Shown here: positions 55,299-64,000 of the stretch, in pieces | Layout: every line of letters begins with the position of its first letter | Numbering within the stretch: position 1 is the first letter of the stretch | Assembly (NCBI RefSeq): GCF_000496755.2 | Contig: NZ_AYKS02000071.1 | Coordinates: forward strand, 310,001 to 374,000 | Direction: 5' to 3' | Source: Serratia sp. DD3 | GTDB lineage: Bacteria > Pseudomonadota > Gammaproteobacteria > Enterobacterales > Enterobacteriaceae | DNA length: 64,000 nt | Program-made: the position numbers and the translations under genes | The notes under the pieces: generated by a model | What the model saw: the letters and a program-made list of their open reading frames with translations, nothing else | What the model was told of the DNA's origin: nothing | The model's database searches: none

Positions 55299-56276
55299 TT
55301 ACCTCAAATCAAATTTCAAACTGCCGCTGAGTACACAAAATACGCCCATCAGGTCAGCATGGCGAATCGACACCTGCGCTTGCTCATAAACCTTGGGTTT
55401 GGCATGGTAGGCAATGCCCAACCCAGCAACCTGCATCATCTTCAGGTCGTTGGCACCATCACCAATTGCCACCGTTTGTTGTGGCGGGATCTGCAGCTTT
55501 TCAGCCAGTGCCTGTAGGGTATTGGCTTTATATTGCGCATCCACCACCGTCCCTAACACTTCACCGGTTAATTTACCGTCACGAATTTCCAACTCATTGG
55601 CCGCGACTTCAACCAGCTTCAACTTGTCACGCAGGTACTCGGCATAGTAGGTAAACCCGCCAGAGGCAATGGCGACATGCCAACCCAGCGCCTGCAGTTT
55701 ATGGACCAGACTGGTCAACCCTGGCATCAATGGCAGTTCATCCCGTACCTGCTTGAGAATATTGGCATCAGCACCTTTTAGTGTGCCCACTCGCTGGCGC
55801 AAACTGGCGGCAAAGTCGAGCTCACCGCGCATCGCACGCTCAGTCACCTCGGCTACCTGCTCACCCACCCCCGCCAGCTTGGCAATTTCATCAATGCATT
55901 CAATCTGAATGGCCGTTGAATCCATATCCATCACCAGCAAACCCGGGGTGCGCAAATGCGGAATATGGCTCAACGGCGCCACATCCAACCCACTCTCCGC
56001 CGCCAGCAATTTGGCGCGTGTCGATAATGTCCCCGCCAGACGGACAATCTGATAGTCCTCCACACACCAGGCGGTGACAATCACCATCGGGACGGCCAGT
56101 TTGCGCTGGAACTGCGTGATACACGCTTTATCCAGTTTTCTGCCATATAATAGCCAACCGGTATTACCGGCACGATAATCCAGTGGCATCACTTCGTCAC
56201 CGCTTAGCGAAAGCGGTAGCCCCGGCCATTGAGAGATCTCAGCGGGAAGATCACAATAGGTCAGACTATTTGGCAT
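55299..56276 (-). CDS. serB: Phosphoserine phosphatase SerB
   Basis: Final step of serine biosynthesis: hydrolyses phosphoserine. HAD-family with motif I DMDSTAIQIE (the first Asp is the nucleophile), and GGFTYYAEYLRDK, GDGANDLKMM. The N-terminal regulatory ACT-like domain is present. The second of two adjacent ATGs (56276) has the better spacing to the CAGGAG ribosome site. 325 residues (E. coli 322). The divergent smp gene is 136 bp away. Confidence 0.96.
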   Translation of the reverse strand: MPNSLTYCDLPAEISQWPGLPLSLSGDEVMPLDYRAGNTGWLLYGRKLDKACITQFQRKLAVPMVIVTAWCVEDYQIVRLAGTLSTRAKLLAAESGLDVAPLSHIPHLRTPGLLVMDMDSTAIQIECIDEIAKLAGVGEQVAEVTERAMRGELDFAASLRQRVGTLKGADANILKQVRDELPLMPGLTSLVHKLQALGWHVAIASGGFTYYAEYLRDKLKLVEVAANELEIRDGKLTGEVLGTVVDAQYKANTLQALAEKLQIPPQQTVAIGDGANDLKMMQVAGLGIAYHAKPKVYEQAQVSIRHADLMGVFCVLSGSLKFDLR

Positions 56277-56411
56277 CATTTACTCCTGAAAAAACGCGCA
56301 TCAATACGTCACTTCAAACCACAAAAAAGCAACTTGAAAGAGAGTGGGTAAAACTATCCTATCGTTGGCGGTTCTGGCAACATAAAGCGTCCAATCGTTG
56401 AAGGAAGCCTT

Positions 56412-57086
56412 ATGGCTAAAGCTAAACTGAAATTCCGCCTGCATCGCACTGCTATTATCTTGATTTGCCTAGTATTACTGGTGTTGTTAATGCAGGGCGC
56501 CTCCTATTTTAGCCTGAGTAATCAAATGGCGCGATCTGAACAGGTGGAAGAATTGGCACAAACGCTAACCAAGCAAGTTGCTTTCAGCCTGGTGCCATTA
56601 ATGGATAACAGCAATATTGATAGTCAGAATATTGACGCTATTCTCAAGCAGTTGACCGCACATAGTCGAATTCTGGATGCCAGTGTCTATCAGTTGGATG
56701 GTTCACTTGTTGTCCGAGCAGGAGAGCTGATTAATGTTCGTGACCGCCTGTCACTGGATGGTAAACGTGCGGGCAGCTATTTCACCCATCAGTTAGTGGA
56801 ACCGATTGAGAGTAAAGAGGGGCCGCTGGGTTTTATTCGCGTTACGCTGGATACCCATACGCTGGCAACAGAATCCAAGCAGGTGGATAACACCACTAAC
56901 CTGCTGCGCCTGATGATCCTGATGGCGCTGGCTATCGGCATTATTCTGGCGCACACACTACTCCAAGGGCGCCGTAGCAACTGGCAGCAGTCACCCTACT
57001 TGCTGACTGCCAATACACCGCTGGCAGAAGAACAGGCCACAGTTGAGCCTGCGGTAGAAGATAATGCGGGTGAGCCCCCCAAGTAA
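56412..57086 (+). CDS. smp: SMP/YtjB inner-membrane protein
   Basis: 224-residue inner-membrane protein with an N-terminal membrane segment, a periplasmic domain (about 35-165) and a second membrane segment at about 170-190. Matches E. coli Smp/YtjB (KLKFRLHRTAIILICLVLL; VDNTTNLLRLMILMALAIG). Function unknown. Divergent from serB, as in E. coli. A GGAAG ribosome site precedes ATG. Confidence 0.92.
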   Translation: MAKAKLKFRLHRTAIILICLVLLVLLMQGASYFSLSNQMARSEQVEELAQTLTKQVAFSLVPLMDNSNIDSQNIDAILKQLTAHSRILDASVYQLDGSLVVRAGELINVRDRLSLDGKRAGSYFTHQLVEPIESKEGPLGFIRVTLDTHTLATESKQVDNTTNLLRLMILMALAIGIILAHTLLQGRRSNWQQSPYLLTANTPLAEEQATVEPAVEDNAGEPPK

Positions 57087-57106
57087 CCTCTACCCTAAAT
57101 TTATGA

Positions 57107-57126
57107 GGCACACTCGCAGGTGTGCC
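57107..57126. terminator. Bidirectional terminator between smp and deoD
   Basis: GGCACAC / GTGTGCC with a 6-nt loop between the ends of two convergent genes; the tails are AT-rich but lack a strong U run. Confidence 0.6.
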
Positions 57127-57142
57127 CCTACTCGTGGGTATC

Positions 57143-57874
57143 TTATTCCTGATCCCCCAACAACACCGACTCCAACGCAATCACAATCATTTCGTTAAAC
57201 GTGGTCTGGCGCTCATCGGCGGTGGTCGCTTCGTGACGCAGGATATGGTCGGATACGGTACAGATAGTCAGCGCTTTACAGCCAAACTCTTCATAGAGTT
57301 CTGCTGCGACGCCATAAATACCTGCCGCCTCCATTTCCACGCCCAAAATGCCGTACTTCTTCATCACCTGGAACATATCTGGGTCTGGGGTGTAAAACAG
57401 ATCAGCGGAGAAAATATTACCTACCCGCGCCGGTATTCCCTGCGCTGCTGCGGCATCAACGGCATTGCGCACCATGTCGAAATCGGCGATAGCCGCATAG
57501 TCATGATCTTTAAAGCGCATACGGTTCACTTTAGAGTCAGTACAAGCCCCCATACCGATCACCACATCACGCAGTTTAACATCGTCACGTACCGCACCGC
57601 AGGAACCCACGCGGATGATCTTCTTCACGCCGAATTCGGCAATCAGCTCACGGGCATAAATAGAGCAGGAAGGGATGCCCATACCATGGCCCATAACAGA
57701 AATTCTGCGGCCTTTATAAGTGCCAGTAAATCCCAGCATGCCACGCACCTGGTTAACTTCTACCGCATTGTCCAAAAAGTTTTCTGCAATATATTTAGCC
57801 CGTAACGGGTCACCCGGCATCAGGACAACATCAGCAAAATCGCCCATTTCGGCATTAATATGTGGTGTAGCCAT
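57143..57874 (-). CDS. deoD: Purine nucleoside phosphorylase DeoD
   Basis: Phosphorolysis of purine (deoxy)nucleosides. 243 residues from ATG 57874 ([20 protein letters not shown]). The catalytic CTVSDHI and phosphate-binding residues are conserved. Compared with E. coli (239 residues) there is a 4-residue insertion (LYEE) in the otherwise conserved [13 protein letters not shown] segment. Last gene of the deo operon, as in E. coli. Confidence 0.96.
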   Translation of the reverse strand: MATPHINAEMGDFADVVLMPGDPLRAKYIAENFLDNAVEVNQVRGMLGFTGTYKGRRISVMGHGMGIPSCSIYARELIAEFGVKKIIRVGSCGAVRDDVKLRDVVIGMGACTDSKVNRMRFKDHDYAAIADFDMVRNAVDAAAAQGIPARVGNIFSADLFYTPDPDMFQVMKKYGILGVEMEAAGIYGVAAELYEEFGCKALTICTVSDHILRHEATTADERQTTFNEMIVIALESVLLGDQE

Positions 57875-57951
57875 TTTCTTTTCCTTCCACGTCAAATTGT
57901 TAGATTTCCGTCGTCATTCAGAGGGTAGCCAGACGACGGATGTTGGCGTTA

Positions 57952-59175
57952 TTACAGCATCGATTGACCATAATCCATCGGCGACAGACCAAAATAAACG
58001 GCAACGGTCTGGCCGATATCAGCAAAGGTTTTCCGGTGGCCTAATGAACCGGGTTTGACTTGCGGGCCATAAACCAGCACCGGAATATTCTCACGGGTGT
58101 GGTCTGAACCTGGCCAGGTAGGATCACAACCATGGTCGGCGGTGAAAAAAATGATGTCATCGCCGGTCACCCGCTGGAGTAATTCTGGCAGACGACGATC
58201 AAACTGTTCCAGTGCTGCAGCATACCCGGCCACATCACGGCGATGCCCATAGGAAGAGTCAAAATCCACAAAGTTGGTGAAGACAATGGTGTTATCACCG
58301 GCCTTTTCCATCTCGACCAAGGTAGCATCCAGCAACTCGTCAATGCCGGTCGCTTTTACTTTCTGGGTGATCCCCACGTTGGCATAGATATCGGCAATCT
58401 TGCCAATAGACACCACTTCTCCGCCCTTCTCTTCCACCAGTTTTTGCAGCACCGTCGGTGCCGGGGGTTCAACAGCCAGATCGTGGCGATTACCGGTACG
58501 CTGGAAGTGACCCGGTTGGTCACCGACAAATGGCCGCGCAATCACCCGACCGATGTTATAACCCCCTTGCGTCAGCTCTTCGCGGGCGATTTCACACAGT
58601 TGGTAGAGACGCTCCAGGCCAAAGGTCTGTTCATGACAGGCGATTTGAAATACCGAGTCTGCAGAAGTGTAGAAAATCGGCTTGCCGGTCTTCATATGTT
58701 CTTCACCCAGTTGATCAAGGATCACCGTACCGGAAGAGTGACAGTTGCCGAGGTAACCCGGCAGATTAGCCCGGGCAACCAGCTTATCCAGCAGGGCCTG
58801 CGGGAAGCTATTCTGGTGATCAGAAAAGTACCCCCACTCGAACAGTACCGGCACACCGGCGATCTCCCAATGCCCAGAAGGCGTATCCTTGCCCGATGAG
58901 AGCTCGCTGGCATAACCATAGGCGCCAATAATCTCGGCATGGTTATCCAGCCCCACCGGGAAGTGGCCACTAGACTCTTCTGCCGCCTTACCCAGCCCCA
59001 AACGGCTCAAATTTGGCAACGTCAACGGGCCACTACGACCCACATTGGCTTCACCACGCGCACAAGCAGCAGCAATATGGCCCAAAGTATCAGAGCCTTG
59101 ATCGCCAAAACGCTCGGCATCTTCGCTGGCACCAATGCCGAATGAGTCTAATACCATTATAAATGTACGCTTCAT
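57952..59175 (-). CDS. deoB: Phosphopentomutase DeoB
   Basis: Interconverts (deoxy)ribose 1-phosphate and 5-phosphate. 407 residues of the alkaline-phosphatase superfamily: metal-binding Asp10 (VLDSFGIG), catalytic Thr in [10 protein letters not shown], and the C-terminal [19 protein letters not shown] metal-site motif. Between deoA and deoD, 77 bp before deoD. Confidence 0.97.
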   Translation of the reverse strand: MKRTFIMVLDSFGIGASEDAERFGDQGSDTLGHIAAACARGEANVGRSGPLTLPNLSRLGLGKAAEESSGHFPVGLDNHAEIIGAYGYASELSSGKDTPSGHWEIAGVPVLFEWGYFSDHQNSFPQALLDKLVARANLPGYLGNCHSSGTVILDQLGEEHMKTGKPIFYTSADSVFQIACHEQTFGLERLYQLCEIAREELTQGGYNIGRVIARPFVGDQPGHFQRTGNRHDLAVEPPAPTVLQKLVEEKGGEVVSIGKIADIYANVGITQKVKATGIDELLDATLVEMEKAGDNTIVFTNFVDFDSSYGHRRDVAGYAAALEQFDRRLPELLQRVTGDDIIFFTADHGCDPTWPGSDHTRENIPVLVYGPQVKPGSLGHRKTFADIGQTVAVYFGLSPMDYGQSML

Positions 59176-59243
59176 TATCTCTCCTGCGTGCTTTCACACT
59201 TGGTTATTTCGGCTGCAACAGTATTGGCTGCAACTGATATAAA

Positions 59244-60566
59244 TTATTGAGCGATGCGCTGGTACACCACCGGTGTCACCTCTGGGGCTTGATCACCCAA
59301 GACTATCGCATTACGTAGCGCATCTGCGGCCTGTTGCCAGCTCTGTTCATCGTTGGCGTGGATCACCGCTAACGGTTGCTGGTTATCCACACACATTCCT
59401 AAGCGAACCATATCCGTCAAGCCAACACTATAGTCAATGCTGTCAGCCGCGCGAGTGCGACCGCCCCCCAGAGCAACCACCGCCATACCTAACGCCCGGG
59501 TATCCATAGCGGTAATGATTCCTGGCTGTTCAGCATAAACCGGCTTACTGAGTGTCGCCTCCGGCAGGTAGTGTTGGTAGCGCTCAACAAAATCGACCGG
59601 CCCTTGCTGCGCGGCCACCATACGGCCAAAGCGTTCCGCTGCCTGACCATTATCCAATACCGTCTGCAATTTATCCCGGGCATCCGCCTCATCGCGCGCC
59701 AGACCACCAGAGAGCAGCATTTCCACGCACAGCGCCATGGTGACTTCCAACAAGCGTGGATTACGGTATTCCCCAGTCAGGAAACGCACCGCTTCCCGCA
59801 CTTCCAAGGCATTACCGGCACTGGAGGCCAACACCTGGCTCATATCCGTCAACAATGCGCTGGTTTTGCAACCAGCACCATTGGCCACAGCAACAATCGC
59901 CTGCGCCAAATCTGCTGAAAGTTGATAGGTCGGCATAAAAGCCCCGGAACCAACCTTAACATCCATCACCAAAGCGTCGAGCCCTTCCGCCAGTTTTTTC
60001 GCCAAAATAGAGGCAGTAATCAGTGGAATTGAGTCAACGGTGGCAGTGATATCGCGTGTGGCATAGAAACGTTTGTCTGCCGGAGCCAACGAACTGGTCT
60101 GGCCGATAATCGCCACCCCCACTTGCTTGATGATTTTGCGGAATTGCGGGTCATCAGGGAAAATATTAAAACCCGGGATGGATTCCAGTTTATCCAGTGT
60201 ACCGCCGGTGTGCCCCAGACCACGGCCAGAGATCATCGGTACATAACCGCCACAGGCGGCCACCATTGGGCCAAGCATCAATGAGGTCACATCCCCCACC
60301 CCACCAGTGGAGTGCTTATCTATAACCGGGCCATTGAGGGATAAATCTTGCCAGTCCAGCACGGTGCCGGAATCACGCATTGCCATGGTTAGCGCCACAC
60401 GCTCTGCCATAGTCATATCGTGAAAGTAGATAGTCATTGCCAGTGCGGCAATCTGCCCTTCGGAAACCACATTGTCACGGATCCCATTAATGAAAAAGCG
60501 GATCTCCGCTTCGCTCAGTGGCTGACCATCACGTTTTTTACGGATTATTTCTTGTGCCAGGAACAA
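59244..60566 (-). CDS. deoA: Thymidine phosphorylase DeoA
   Basis: Cleaves thymidine and deoxyuridine to base and deoxyribose 1-phosphate. 440 residues as in E. coli. The KHSTGGVGD phosphate loop and [16 protein letters not shown] signature are present. TTG start ([14 protein letters not shown]), as in E. coli, with GGAGG four bases upstream. It lies 24 bp after the deoC remnant. Confidence 0.97.
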   Translation of the reverse strand: MFLAQEIIRKKRDGQPLSEAEIRFFINGIRDNVVSEGQIAALAMTIYFHDMTMAERVALTMAMRDSGTVLDWQDLSLNGPVIDKHSTGGVGDVTSLMLGPMVAACGGYVPMISGRGLGHTGGTLDKLESIPGFNIFPDDPQFRKIIKQVGVAIIGQTSSLAPADKRFYATRDITATVDSIPLITASILAKKLAEGLDALVMDVKVGSGAFMPTYQLSADLAQAIVAVANGAGCKTSALLTDMSQVLASSAGNALEVREAVRFLTGEYRNPRLLEVTMALCVEMLLSGGLARDEADARDKLQTVLDNGQAAERFGRMVAAQQGPVDFVERYQHYLPEATLSKPVYAEQPGIITAMDTRALGMAVVALGGGRTRAADSIDYSVGLTDMVRLGMCVDNQQPLAVIHANDEQSWQQAADALRNAIVLGDQAPEVTPVVYQRIAQ

Positions 60567-60590
60567 GGCATCCTCCTATTAAAAAGGCAT

Positions 60591-60767
60591 TTATTCAGGG
60601 CTATTCAAGCTGACTGAGGGAAACACGGGGGAAATGCCGATTGCTGCAGGGTAACCTGCCTGGCTGCCCATTTGACGACAACAGGCCAACACGTTGCTGT
60701 TGGTGTCATCTTGGTTAAATGCGAGTAAATTCAGCGCAGATAGCACTGAGGTGGTTAATTCAGTCAT
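60591..60767 (-). pseudogene. deoC: Remnant of deoxyribose-phosphate aldolase (deoC)
   Basis: A 58-codon frame from ATG 60765-60767 to TAA 60591-60593. The first ~45 residues resemble the E. coli DeoC N-terminus (MTELTTSVLSALNLL, NQDDTNSNVLACCRQ, GYPAAIGISPVF), which in E. coli continues for another ~200 residues including the Schiff-base Lys167 and Lys201. Everything after residue ~50 is missing; deoA starts 24 bp later. A GGAGAG ribosome site is retained. The gene lies first in the deo operon, as expected. No aldolase activity is possible from this fragment; another deoC copy may exist elsewhere. Confidence 0.8.
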
Positions 60768-60876
60768 AAAACTCTCCAACTTATCACTTTGGTGTTGGCG
60801 AGCGGACTTGGTTCCTTGAAGATAGCGCATGAGATGAGTACCTCACGGCGGCAACTGAGATCCTTCTCACCGCGTA

Positions 60877-61004
60877 TATACCCGGCGCCCTTCAAACTGC
60901 AGGGTTGTTGGCTGCTCTCAATCACCCTAGTCACATAGTTAGCTATGCTCCTAGGGATTCATTCGATTGCCGCCTACCTGCAAACTTGAATAAGCTTGGG
61001 TATA
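60877..61004. repeat. ERIC element in the deo leader (~127 bp)
   Basis: TATACCCGGCGCCC ... AAGCTTGGGTATA with the AGTCACATAGTTAGCTATG core. It lies between the deo CRP sites and the deoC start, so it is transcribed into the deo mRNA leader. Confidence 0.9.
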
Positions 61005-61061
61005 GCCCTTCAATATTGAATAGCCTGTCGTACTATTTGAACATGATAACGCCAGGTCATT

Positions 61062-61129
61062 AGTGATTAACATCACAACACAGTAAAACGAATTGCAATA
61101 TAACATAAATTTTTGTGACTTTTATCACG
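61062..61129 (-). promoter_or_regulatory. deo promoter region with two CRP sites (CRP-CytR-CRP type)
   Basis: AGTGA-TTAACA-TCACA (61062-61077) and TGTGA-CTTTTA-TCACG (61114-61129), centres 52 bp apart. In E. coli deoP2, CRP sites 53 bp apart flank a CytR site. An AATTGCAAT stretch (61090-61098) between them resembles a CytR half-site. The near site would place the start about 260 bp before the deoC remnant. Confidence 0.7.
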
Positions 61130-61215
61130 CAAAATGATGTTATCCGTTCTGGGAATTCACGTTGTAACTAGGTCGCATCAGATATCATCATTAAACAGCC
61201 AGACCTTCTGAAACA

Positions 61216-61243
61216 TAAGGGCAGACCCGCAGGCCTGCCCTTA
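61216..61243 (-). terminator. Terminator downstream of the nucleoside transporter
   Basis: TAAGGGCAG / CTGCCCTTA with a 10-nt loop, 29 nt past the nupC-like stop on the minus strand; only a short U-rich tail (TGTTTC). Confidence 0.65.
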
Positions 61244-61272
61244 TCGATAACCTGACGCCTTGCTGTTCGTCG

Positions 61273-62550
61273 TTACAAAGCCAGGAAGAACCCGGCAATA
61301 GTGGCACTCATCAGGTTAGAAAGCGTCCCCGCTGCCACGGCTTTCAAGCCGAAACGGGCAATATCTTGGCGGCGATTAGGGGCCATGCCACCCAAACCAC
61401 CAATCAGAATAGCAATCGAAGAGAGATTGGCAAAGCCACACAACGCAAACGAGATAATCGCCTTGGTATGGGGTGACAGTACCTGTAACCCGGCAGCTGC
61501 CACCACATCGTCTGGACGCAGGTAAGCACTAAAGTTCATAAAGGCCACAAATTCATTAAGCACGATTTTTTGGCCAATAAATGAACCCGCCGTCATGGCT
61601 TCATGCCACGGCACACCAATCAGGTAAGCCAGTGGGGAGAAAATCCAACTCAGGATCAACTCCAACGAGAGCTGTGGATAATTAAACCAACCACCAACGC
61701 CCCCCAAGATACCGTTGAGTAACGCGATCAACCCAATAAAGGCCAACAACATTGCCCCGACATTGAGTGCCAGTTGCATACCAGATGCTGCCCCTGAAGC
61801 GGCGGCCTCAATCACGTTGGCTGGGCGATCCTCTGCGGTGAGCAAATCCAAGGCATTATCTTTATCACGGGTTTTTTCCGTTTCCGGCATCATCAGCTTG
61901 GCAAACAGTAACCCACCCGGTGCTGCCATAAATGAAGCCGCAATCAGATACTCCAGCGGCACGCCCATTTGTGAGAACCCCGCCAATACCGAACCCGCTA
62001 CAGATGCCAAGCCACCGCACATCACGGCAAACAGCTCAGACTGGGTCATGGTGGCAATATAGGGGCGCACCACCAACGGGGCCTCGGTCTGACCGACGAA
62101 AATATTGGCGGTGGCTGACAGTGATTCAGTACGCGAAGTGCCCAGCAATTTCTGCAAACCACCACCGAGGACTTTAATCACCAACTGCATAATCCCCAGA
62201 TAATAGAGCACCGCAATCAGCGAAGAGAAAAACACAATCACCGGCAGCACACGTAATGCAAAGATAAAACCGCCGCCACCAAAGACTTCAAACATTTTGT
62301 CGGAAACCAGGCCGCCAAAGATAAAATTGACCCCTTGATTACCGTAAGCGATGACATTGGTCACCCCTGACGACATACCGCCAAGAATTTGCCGCCCCAC
62401 CGGGACATAAAGGACCAACGCCCCAATAGCGACTTGAATAATAAAAGCACCGAGCACAGTACGCAGCTTAATGGCGCGTCTGTTGCTGGAAAGCAGCACA
62501 GCAATGGCGATCAGTACCATCATACCGACCAGGCTCATGATGAGTTGCAT
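61273..62550 (-). CDS. nupC: Concentrative nucleoside transporter NupC
   Basis: Cation-coupled nucleoside importer of the CNT family, supplying the deo enzymes. 425 residues from ATG 62550, about ten membrane segments. CNT motifs: [33 protein letters not shown], and near the C-terminus [10 protein letters not shown] and [11 protein letters not shown]. The family has several subgroups (NupC, NupX, PsuT); I choose NupC by similarity to known enteric and vibrio proteins, but the subgroup is uncertain. Two CRP-like sites lie upstream. Confidence 0.88.
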   Translation of the reverse strand: MQLIMSLVGMMVLIAIAVLLSSNRRAIKLRTVLGAFIIQVAIGALVLYVPVGRQILGGMSSGVTNVIAYGNQGVNFIFGGLVSDKMFEVFGGGGFIFALRVLPVIVFFSSLIAVLYYLGIMQLVIKVLGGGLQKLLGTSRTESLSATANIFVGQTEAPLVVRPYIATMTQSELFAVMCGGLASVAGSVLAGFSQMGVPLEYLIAASFMAAPGGLLFAKLMMPETEKTRDKDNALDLLTAEDRPANVIEAAASGAASGMQLALNVGAMLLAFIGLIALLNGILGGVGGWFNYPQLSLELILSWIFSPLAYLIGVPWHEAMTAGSFIGQKIVLNEFVAFMNFSAYLRPDDVVAAAGLQVLSPHTKAIISFALCGFANLSSIAILIGGLGGMAPNRRQDIARFGLKAVAAGTLSNLMSATIAGFFLAL

Positions 62551-62655
62551 GGAAAATACCCCTGTTGCGAAAAAGAAACCCCAAGTGCCGTTCAATGTAA
62601 CGAATAGCCTAAGGGTGATAACCTGCGCAATTATACTGGGCCAACTATCGCAAGA

Positions 62656-62723
62656 CTCGATTTATGTCACAAACATATACAACTTGAGGTAAACCAATGC
62701 CACTTAATGTGATGTATCGCACA
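62656..62723 (-). promoter_or_regulatory. Two CRP-like sites upstream of the transporter gene
   Basis: TGTGA-TGTATC-GCACA at 62708-62723 (good match) and TGTGA-CATAAA-TCGAG on the minus strand at 62656-62671 (one good half). Centres 52 bp apart, the same spacing as the deo pair. Confidence 0.6.
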
Positions 62724-62796
62724 TTTCAAGCCGTAAACATGTCGCCCACAGGGGATTGACTGCCATATGAGTCAATCTCAATCGCAAAAAGCGCCG

Positions 62797-63576
62797 TTAA
62801 TTCAATGCAAACAGGGAACAGGCGTTCTGCTGGAGATGTTCAGCAATTTCATCTGGCGGTTCTGGCCGAAGTTGGCAAAGAGCCTGAAACACCTCCAGCA
62901 CCCGCTCTGGCCGGTTTGCTTGCCCTTGGTAACCGGCTAATGGCATATCTGGTGCGTCCGTTTCCAGCAGTAGACAACTCAGTGGCAACTGAGCCACCAC
63001 GCTACGGGTTTTCTGCGCACGCGGGTAGCTGATGGTGCCCCCAACACCGATGTAATAACCCAAGCCAACAAACGCCTCGGCCTGCGCCAAACTACCAGCA
63101 AAACCATGCACCACCCCACCACGGGGAACATCGCATCGGCGTAGGATCGCTGCCAGTTGATCATGGCTACGGCGGGAATGCAAAATCATCGGCAGATCGT
63201 ACTGTTTGGCTAACTTAAGTTGCGCCTTGAGCAACGCTTGTTGCCGCATAAACTGTGGGTTGGCCATAAACAGATCCAAACCCGCCTCCCCCACCGCCAC
63301 CAGTTTGGCGGGCTTGGTGGCCAGTAAACCGGCCAGTTGCTCCAGCTGTTGATCCTGATGCTCGGCGATATACAACGGGTGTAGGCCCAATGCAGCAAAT
63401 AACGGCGTATGGTCAGCGGCTAACTGCAGCACACGGGCAAAATTTTCAGCGGTGACCGCTGGCACAATAATCTGCCGCACGCCCGCTTGAGCAGCCCGGA
63501 GTAGGCTGGCGGGTTCATCACCACTAAAAGGGGGAAAGTCAAAGTGACAATGGGTATCTGTAAAAATGTAGCTCAC
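62797..63576 (-). CDS. yjjV: TatD-family metal-dependent hydrolase YjjV
   Basis: 259 residues, equal to E. coli YjjV, a putative metal-dependent DNase of the TatD family. Metal-binding DTHCHFDFP at the N-terminus, GEAGLDLF, HSRRSHDQL (His) and ETDAPDM near the C-terminus. GTG start. In E. coli yjjV is also near deoC, supporting the region's ancestral order. Confidence 0.93.
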   Translation of the reverse strand: MSYIFTDTHCHFDFPPFSGDEPASLLRAAQAGVRQIIVPAVTAENFARVLQLAADHTPLFAALGLHPLYIAEHQDQQLEQLAGLLATKPAKLVAVGEAGLDLFMANPQFMRQQALLKAQLKLAKQYDLPMILHSRRSHDQLAAILRRCDVPRGGVVHGFAGSLAQAEAFVGLGYYIGVGGTISYPRAQKTRSVVAQLPLSCLLLETDAPDMPLAGYQGQANRPERVLEVFQALCQLRPEPPDEIAEHLQQNACSLFALN

Positions 63577-64000
63577 AGCACCCCCTGTTTTCTCACTGGT
63601 ATCGTCATCAGATTGTCGTTTTTCCTGTATAACAAAATGTCGTTCTAAACCGTAACGTTATACAGTTGCATCCCTTCACCCGGCAAACTCAAAATAACCG
63701 ACTCGTCGCTCACCCTTTGGGTCGCAAAGAGACTCTTCCCATTTCCAATCAAACAGTCCAGAGAGGCCATATTATCAATTAAATTCATGGCATTATGAAA
63801 AACAGGGTTTAGCTAAACCAAAATCAATTTTGATAAAAAGTCGCTTTAAGTATCAAACCTTATGGGAAAGCCACTATAATCAACATAAAATATCGTAATT
63901 TAATTTAAAAAAGCACTTAACGCTAACAAAATAAGAATGAGTGACTAAATAAATAAGCGGAATTTTATGCTGATTTTATTTAATTTCATAATATTTAATT
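63577..64000. other. AT-rich region at window end, possible short frame
   Basis: 424 bp. A 47-codon minus-strand frame (63645-63788; MNLIDNMASLDCLIGNGKSL...) has no ribosome site and no recognised family. From about 63800 the DNA is very AT-rich and without frames. I see no tRNA or other RNA gene. Confidence 0.3.

Noticed and set aside
54729..55517. 262-codon plus-strand frame inside radA/serB
   Set aside because: Antisense to conserved radA and serB, with no recognisable motif.
57122..57805. 227-codon plus-strand frame antisense to deoD
   Set aside because: Antisense shadow of deoD.

Overview
The window looks like chromosome from an enterobacterium (Enterobacterales) close to the Serratia/Yersinia group. 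The grounds are trpG and trpD as separate genes, an SfuABC-type iron transporter whose SfuA is very similar to the Serratia protein, many 127-bp ERIC repeats, and a serB-radA-nadR-ettA block in the same order as in E. coli. Genus is an inference; no rRNA gene or other marker is present to settle it.

Layout. 1-4059 (minus strand): the front of the trp operon (trpLEGDC, trpC cut by the window edge) with a complete promoter/operator, leader peptide and attenuator. 4150-8128: adhE and the divergent ychE. 8571-9448: an intact IS5-family insertion sequence. 9819-13316: the tnaCAB catabolic operon (indole formation, tryptophan uptake) with its CRP site and TnaC leader peptide. 13540-18087: an arsRDABC arsenic-resistance operon. 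18192-20156: rlhA. 20711-23877: a tetranucleotide repeat, then an outer-membrane barrel protein and a secreted alkylsulfatase. 24157-28034: a Fur-box-preceded ferric-iron ABC transporter, sfuABC. 28361-29890: an AmiS/UreI-like channel and a small MscS-family channel. 29937-44749 (minus strand): a complete aryl polyene (APE) cluster of 17 genes, apeB to apeR, followed upstream by a lipoprotein gene. 45873-49230: an M24-fold protein, an XRE/MmyB-type regulator and a methyltransferase. 49514-57086: ettA, an MDR oxidoreductase, nadR, radA, serB, smp. 57143-61129 (minus strand): a deo operon (deoD, deoB, deoA) whose first gene, deoC, is reduced to a 58-codon remnant. 61273-63576: a NupC-type nucleoside transporter and the TatD-family gene yjjV.

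How the genes work together. Tryptophan metabolism appears twice, as biosynthesis (trp, attenuated on Trp) and catabolism (tna, induced by Trp); the two operons are separated only by adhE, ychE and the IS. The ape genes together encode priming, chain elongation, reduction and dehydration, thioesterase, O-methylation, glycosyl/acyl transfer and export of an outer-membrane polyene lipid. The deo genes and the nucleoside transporter each lie behind a pair of CRP-like sites whose centres are 52 bp apart, as expected for CRP/CytR control.

The most notable non-gene signals are ERIC elements that have become functional context: one encodes the last ~29 residues of ApeD, one carrying a cluster of perfect palindromes separates tnaA from tnaB, two overlap in tandem, one lies in the deo leader, and two are internally deleted. 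Others are the (GCCA)9.5 repeat upstream of the barrel/alkylsulfatase pair, a UUCG-capped terminator-like hairpin between arsA and arsB, and the deoC remnant. No wholly new multigene system was recognised. All identifications were made by reading the sequence and recalling protein families, with no database search.
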